Below are positions 60,090-64,000 of a stretch of DNA of 64,000 bases, piece by piece. The notes below the pieces were generated by a model that worked only from the letters and a program-made list of their open reading frames with translations, was not told where the DNA came from and ran no database searches. The number at the start of each line of letters is the position of its first letter. Within the stretch, counting starts at the first letter, position 1. Source of the stretch: Aptenodytes patagonicus. Taxonomy: Eukaryota; Chordata; Aves; Sphenisciformes; Spheniscidae. The position numbers and the translations under genes are program-made. The stretch covers positions 38,802,799-38,866,798 of the forward strand of contig NC_134982.1 in NCBI RefSeq assembly GCF_965638725.1, written 5' to 3'.

Positions 60090-61764
60090 CTGTGGCATCA
60101 TCCATAAATAAGAGTGGGAAAACAACAGAACAGAATATTAAGTAACAAATCTACTAGTGAAACTGCTGTCATATATTCAGTCTGTGTAAATCATCAAATA
60201 GTGAAGATGGACCAATATTTGCCTTTAAAAGAGAGAGACAAAAATTCTGTCTTCCATTTGACCAGTACACATCTTGAATAAAATTCTTACGAGTGGTGAG
60301 CTTGCATTTGAAGAAACTATTCTAGTTTCTAGGACACAGTACTCATGTCCTAGAAAAATTTACATTCATTGCAATATTCAGTGCTCTTCGTTTACGCTAA
60401 GCTCACTGAGCCTAATACTTCAGGTAAAAAGTGACATATAGCATTCTCCCCAGACATTAAAGAATGCAACATGTTGCATTTACAGGTGAGGGGATACATT
60501 CAGCAAGATATAACTTTTATAACACACTAACCCCTGCAATTAGTAAAGTTACTTCCAAGCTGTAATCATGCTCTTTCTCATGCAAAAATGTGGGAAAAAA
60601 GTAAACCGATGGTCTAATGACATCCAATAAAAGAGAATGATCTTTAAAACAGAATCCTGTAGTTCTTGTGATAAACTTTTACAGGTTATTAAAGGGATAA
60701 AATTGGGTCTTTGGTTTCTGATGCCAAATTTATTCAGATTTATTCTTACTTTGACTATCTTGGAATTCTCTAAACAGTAATTATCTCTTTAAGTATGTAC
60801 TAGATGAAAATGTCAATGGCCAAAAATCCCTTGGACAGTTACGGGGAATAGCAATATGAAATGTCTAACTCAAGTTCAATAAAATTGAACTCAATTTCAG
60901 AAGTAAATACAGCTGCCTAGTTAACATTACTGCTATCCTGAGATTCTTCTAAATTAAAAATCTGAGATCACAGCCACAGTGGAGTGCCAGACTATCTGTA
61001 ATTATTTCAGTGCATGTGTGTTGTCTCTTAACCTCACAGGCAGCATTATGGTTTATTAACAGAGTGTCCCATCCAACTGCTTGATTCTGGAAGCAAATAG
61101 TATCTAAACATAGCACAAGGTCAGAAAAAGTGTCAGCTAATAAAATGATTCAGCTTTTATCAGACATATTTGCATCTGGTTTTCTAATGCAGAGAACATG
61201 CTGAGGTAAAGTAGAGAAAACAGGACATAGTACAGATTTTCTTTTAGTATAGGAAGTTTTGAACTAAAATATAATTCTTACCCTTAATGAAAACCATACT
61301 AAGCTAATTTTGCACAATTAGCATAGATGGGTGTAAGTGACTCTCAGCAAGTAGTAGATAGACAAATCACATCTTAAATATGAAGTCTGTTTCCTTTTGT
61401 GACAAGGGTGATACCACATAAAATACATATTCTGCTAGAGCAGCTCAATAAATTAATTAAATTGCGAGTAAGGTTTGTCTCTCTATTTCTGTCACTTCAA
61501 CATATATCCAAAATTAGCATTGCTTTTTTCTTTTCAACACTGCTGGGAGGCTTTCTAGATGCCTTGACTGACTTTCTCTTCTTGCACTTAACTCCTGTCC
61601 CGTCCATAAGTTTCATACTCTTTTGTATAGAGAATCAGAATATTTTTACTAAGATAGCATAAATGAAGTAGAAGGAGAAATTAATCCCTAAGGATTTTCA
61701 AGCAAAATGAAACAGTGAAAAAGGCCCTCAGGAACAGGTGATAAATCTGTACTGCTGCACTCAC
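60090..61764 (-). other. SLC24A2 intron, 1.7 kb
   Basis: GTGAGTGCAG donor at 61763-61764 and CCACAG acceptor at 60090. No repeat or gene seen inside. Confidence 0.8.
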
Positions 61765-61860
61765 CATGATTATTAGCTCCATTCTGCCTTTCACTGTCTT
61801 CCACCTGGCACTTCTTTTTGGCAATCTTATGCAGAATTGAGGCCCTTTCCTTGAACTTTC
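61765..61860 (-). CDS. SLC24A2: SLC24A2 exon, basic cytosolic segment
   Basis: 96 bases: two bases finish a Gly codon, 31 codons follow, one base is left for the next exon. It encodes KFKERASILHKIAKKKCQV, then EDSERQNGANNH. SILHKIAKKKC and ERQNGA are diagnostic of NCKX2 among SLC24 members, which is the strongest reason for the gene name. The acceptor is TTTTTTTTAG and the donor CATG|GTGAGT. It is the most 5' exon in the window. Confidence 0.95.
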
Positions 61861-64000
61861 CTAAAAAAAAGCATTGTCATTATTAAAATGCAGCCATTTT
61901 GAGAAGCAAAGTTTCTTTGCCACAGCTTAGGCTCCATAAATCAGTGCCAATAATCCATTTCCATCCCTCCTCAAACGGCAAACATGTTATTAAACACTAT
62001 CTGATGTTCTCATACATACTTTTTTTTCTTTTTAGTGGAAATAAAAATGTATTTTTTTTTCTATTCTGAGAACTCAGCAACAAATTGAACACAAAATCGA
62101 AAACAAAAGCTGTTATTTTTCTTCAGAAGCAGTCAGTGAAGTTCCACCTATAAAAGTGCTGGTGTAGGACTTCAGCCTAAACAGAAGATGAATACAGATG
62201 AATAAAGATATTATAAACAAACACAAACAGTTTCAGGTCTCAATTAGTAGTACAGTAACACAGAATTTCAGATGAACCCATATATTGCATCATGGTGACT
62301 GTGGTCAACTTTGTCAGTTTGCACTCAGCTATGTGCCTGTGACTTCTACAGATACTTCTACAGATACTTCAGAAGGGGAAGAAGAAATCTCCAGAATACA
62401 TTATTTCCATACCAGCTTCTCAAAAGTAAATTTTTGTCTCAACCTGCCAGATGGTTTTTGTCTCCCATGAGGTTAACCGTGCAGCTTATCATCTAGACTG
62501 TCTCCGGGGCAACTCATCCTGTCCTAAGAGAGGTCCCAGATCCTGTCTCTCTTTATTGAGCACTGAGTCCAAATGACACATTCATACTAGGCAATGTCAA
62601 AGATCACAAATATTAAGTGAAATTAATTTAATCTTTCCTCTACATTCATTCATCTTTCTATGTAAGGACTCTTTGGACGGCTTATGACAGTCTACGTCAT
62701 GCAGAAAGATGATGTATCTGCCTTTCTTTATTGTTATCCTCATCGCTATTGCTCTTTAAGTCTTTTTTTATCTTTTTAAAAAGTGTAACTGGTGGCTATA
62801 GTACAGTACACTTCTAATTAAGAACACTATTACCATTCAGGGCCTGTGACTGTTTTAATTCTTCACCTCCAGCTAAAAAAATCCATTGAAAACTGCTAGT
62901 GTCCCTGCAGCAAAAACAGCGCAGGCTTAAGACCAAAAGATATTTCAATGGAATCACATAATTGATTAACAGTGGGAAGTCATGAATGAACTCAGTTGGA
63001 TAAGTCACTGTTTCCAAGCTAAAATAAAAGACAGACAAGAATAAATCGTTAGTCAAGAAAGAGATCCTCTCTTCCCTTCTCACAAATGGAAGCTTCAAAC
63101 CCCTGTACCAACACTTTTGTATGTGAAGAAGCATATGCACAGTCCACAGAGACTAGCAGCTATCATTTGCTGGGCAGTGGAATTAATTTGTCAACAGCAA
63201 ATCACTTGGAAAGTAATAAAAATACCAAGAAGATTTAATAAGCAGTACTGTCCTTTCAGCAGCCCCTCTCTTTTCACAAACACATCATGCTCCAAACAAA
63301 TAATTAGCCATTCACAATACATTGCAAAGATTATCTTTTTTGGTACATGGTACCTAGAGTAAAATTGCCTGCAGAAGAGTATCTAAGTGTAGAACACAAT
63401 CATAAATACCAAGCCATCTCATTATTTCAGTGCACAGGGTCAGTGGCAGAGATTTGAGTTAGAAGGGGAAGAAGAAACAAAGAGTTAAAGAAAGAAAAAA
63501 AAAGAGAGAGAGAGAAAGGGAATTGCTTGGGGTATCAGATAAGAGAAAGAAAAAACAGAGGAAAAAATGCAAATCATATTTCCAAACATTTTAAGCTGAA
63601 ATGCTAAGAGTCAGGTCTGTTCCTAACTTCTTTTGAAACACTAGGGGCATTTAAAAAGTGCTTATCCAGAAGCATGTGTAGATACTGAAAGGTGCCTGCA
63701 TGTTTTTCATACAACATTTTTGTCAGTTTGCTAAAGGATTGCTTTAGGTTTCAGACTCCAACGCAGCTTCATATGTTTGAGAATTTGGCTTGTGATGCCC
63801 CAAATACACAACTGCATTTTTTGCAAGCAATGCAAACGATGCAACTGAGACACTTTCTGAGAAGTATCTGTGGAACCATCCATGTCTCCACCTACTCCAG
63901 GATGGTGTAGGACCTTTTAATTTAAGGTTCCTTTAAAAAAGTTTAATTAAAGTGATGCAGAATTCTATAAGGATGCTCTAGTCTTTTGTTTGAGATTGTT
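61861..64000 (-). other. SLC24A2 intron, continues beyond the window
   Basis: No coding segment of the upstream loop or alpha-1 repeat could be found here. Contains a purine-rich tract (GAAAGAAAAAAAAAGAGAGA, about 63490-63520). Confidence 0.75.

Noticed and set aside
62990..63030. Possible extra SLC24A2 exon after a TTTTATTTTAG acceptor on the minus strand
   Set aside because: The sequence after it meets a stop in the needed frame and lacks the expected loop peptide and donor.
1..64000. CRISPR arrays, operons, riboswitches or other prokaryotic systems
   Set aside because: Spliced vertebrate exons, CR1 LINEs and LTRs throughout show eukaryotic nuclear DNA; no spaced repeat array was seen.

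Overview
The window is nuclear DNA from a bird. The evidence is: CR1 LINE copies ending in the avian ATTCTATG-type 3' repeat, two solo LTRs of one family with a TGTCCTGGTTT start and AAAC-rich end, and the C-terminal exons of a vertebrate K+-dependent Na+/Ca2+ exchanger that I read as SLC24A2 (NCKX2). SLC24A2 lies on the Z chromosome in birds that have been mapped, so a Z location is likely but is an inference. The species cannot be named from the sequence.

Layout. Positions 1-6995 hold a minus-strand endogenous retrovirus with recognisable env, integrase, RNase H, reverse transcriptase, protease and gag, and the U5/R end of its 5' LTR. Every gene is broken by stops or frameshifts, but each can still be followed. 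From 7030 to about 20.9 kb I see no gene. From about 20.9 to 27.85 kb the sequence is probably a long 3' UTR of SLC24A2 on the minus strand, with several AATAAA candidates. Six coding exons of SLC24A2 follow on the minus strand (in transcription order 61765-61860, 60001-60089, 38738-38866, 30771-30860, 30158-30324, 27848-28097). They join in phase and carry the last ~272 residues, including the complete alpha-2 repeat. The 5' exons lie beyond 64000.

The introns are loaded with retroelements: a solo LTR with perfect 5-bp target duplication (36856-37426), a young 3' CR1 fragment (37498-38237), a nearly full-length CR1 with ORF1 and ORF2 (39448-43976), an old CR1 tail in the opposite direction right behind it (43985-44215), a 2.8-kb antisense CR1 with dead catalytic residues (47640-50400), and a nested pair of LTRs (53362-54659), where a solo LTR of the 36.9-kb family sits inside another solo LTR. 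Both target-site duplications of the nested pair are intact. Exon 38738-38866 sits between two CR1 copies only 0.5-0.6 kb away on either side.

No bacterial-type system, CRISPR array or functional RNA gene was found. The least ordinary signals are the retrovirus (Gag with a coiled-coil segment and no CCHC knuckle, a very long Env leader, a non-canonical RT active-site context), the nested LTRs, and a ~57-bp near-duplicate inside the presumed SLC24A2 3' UTR.
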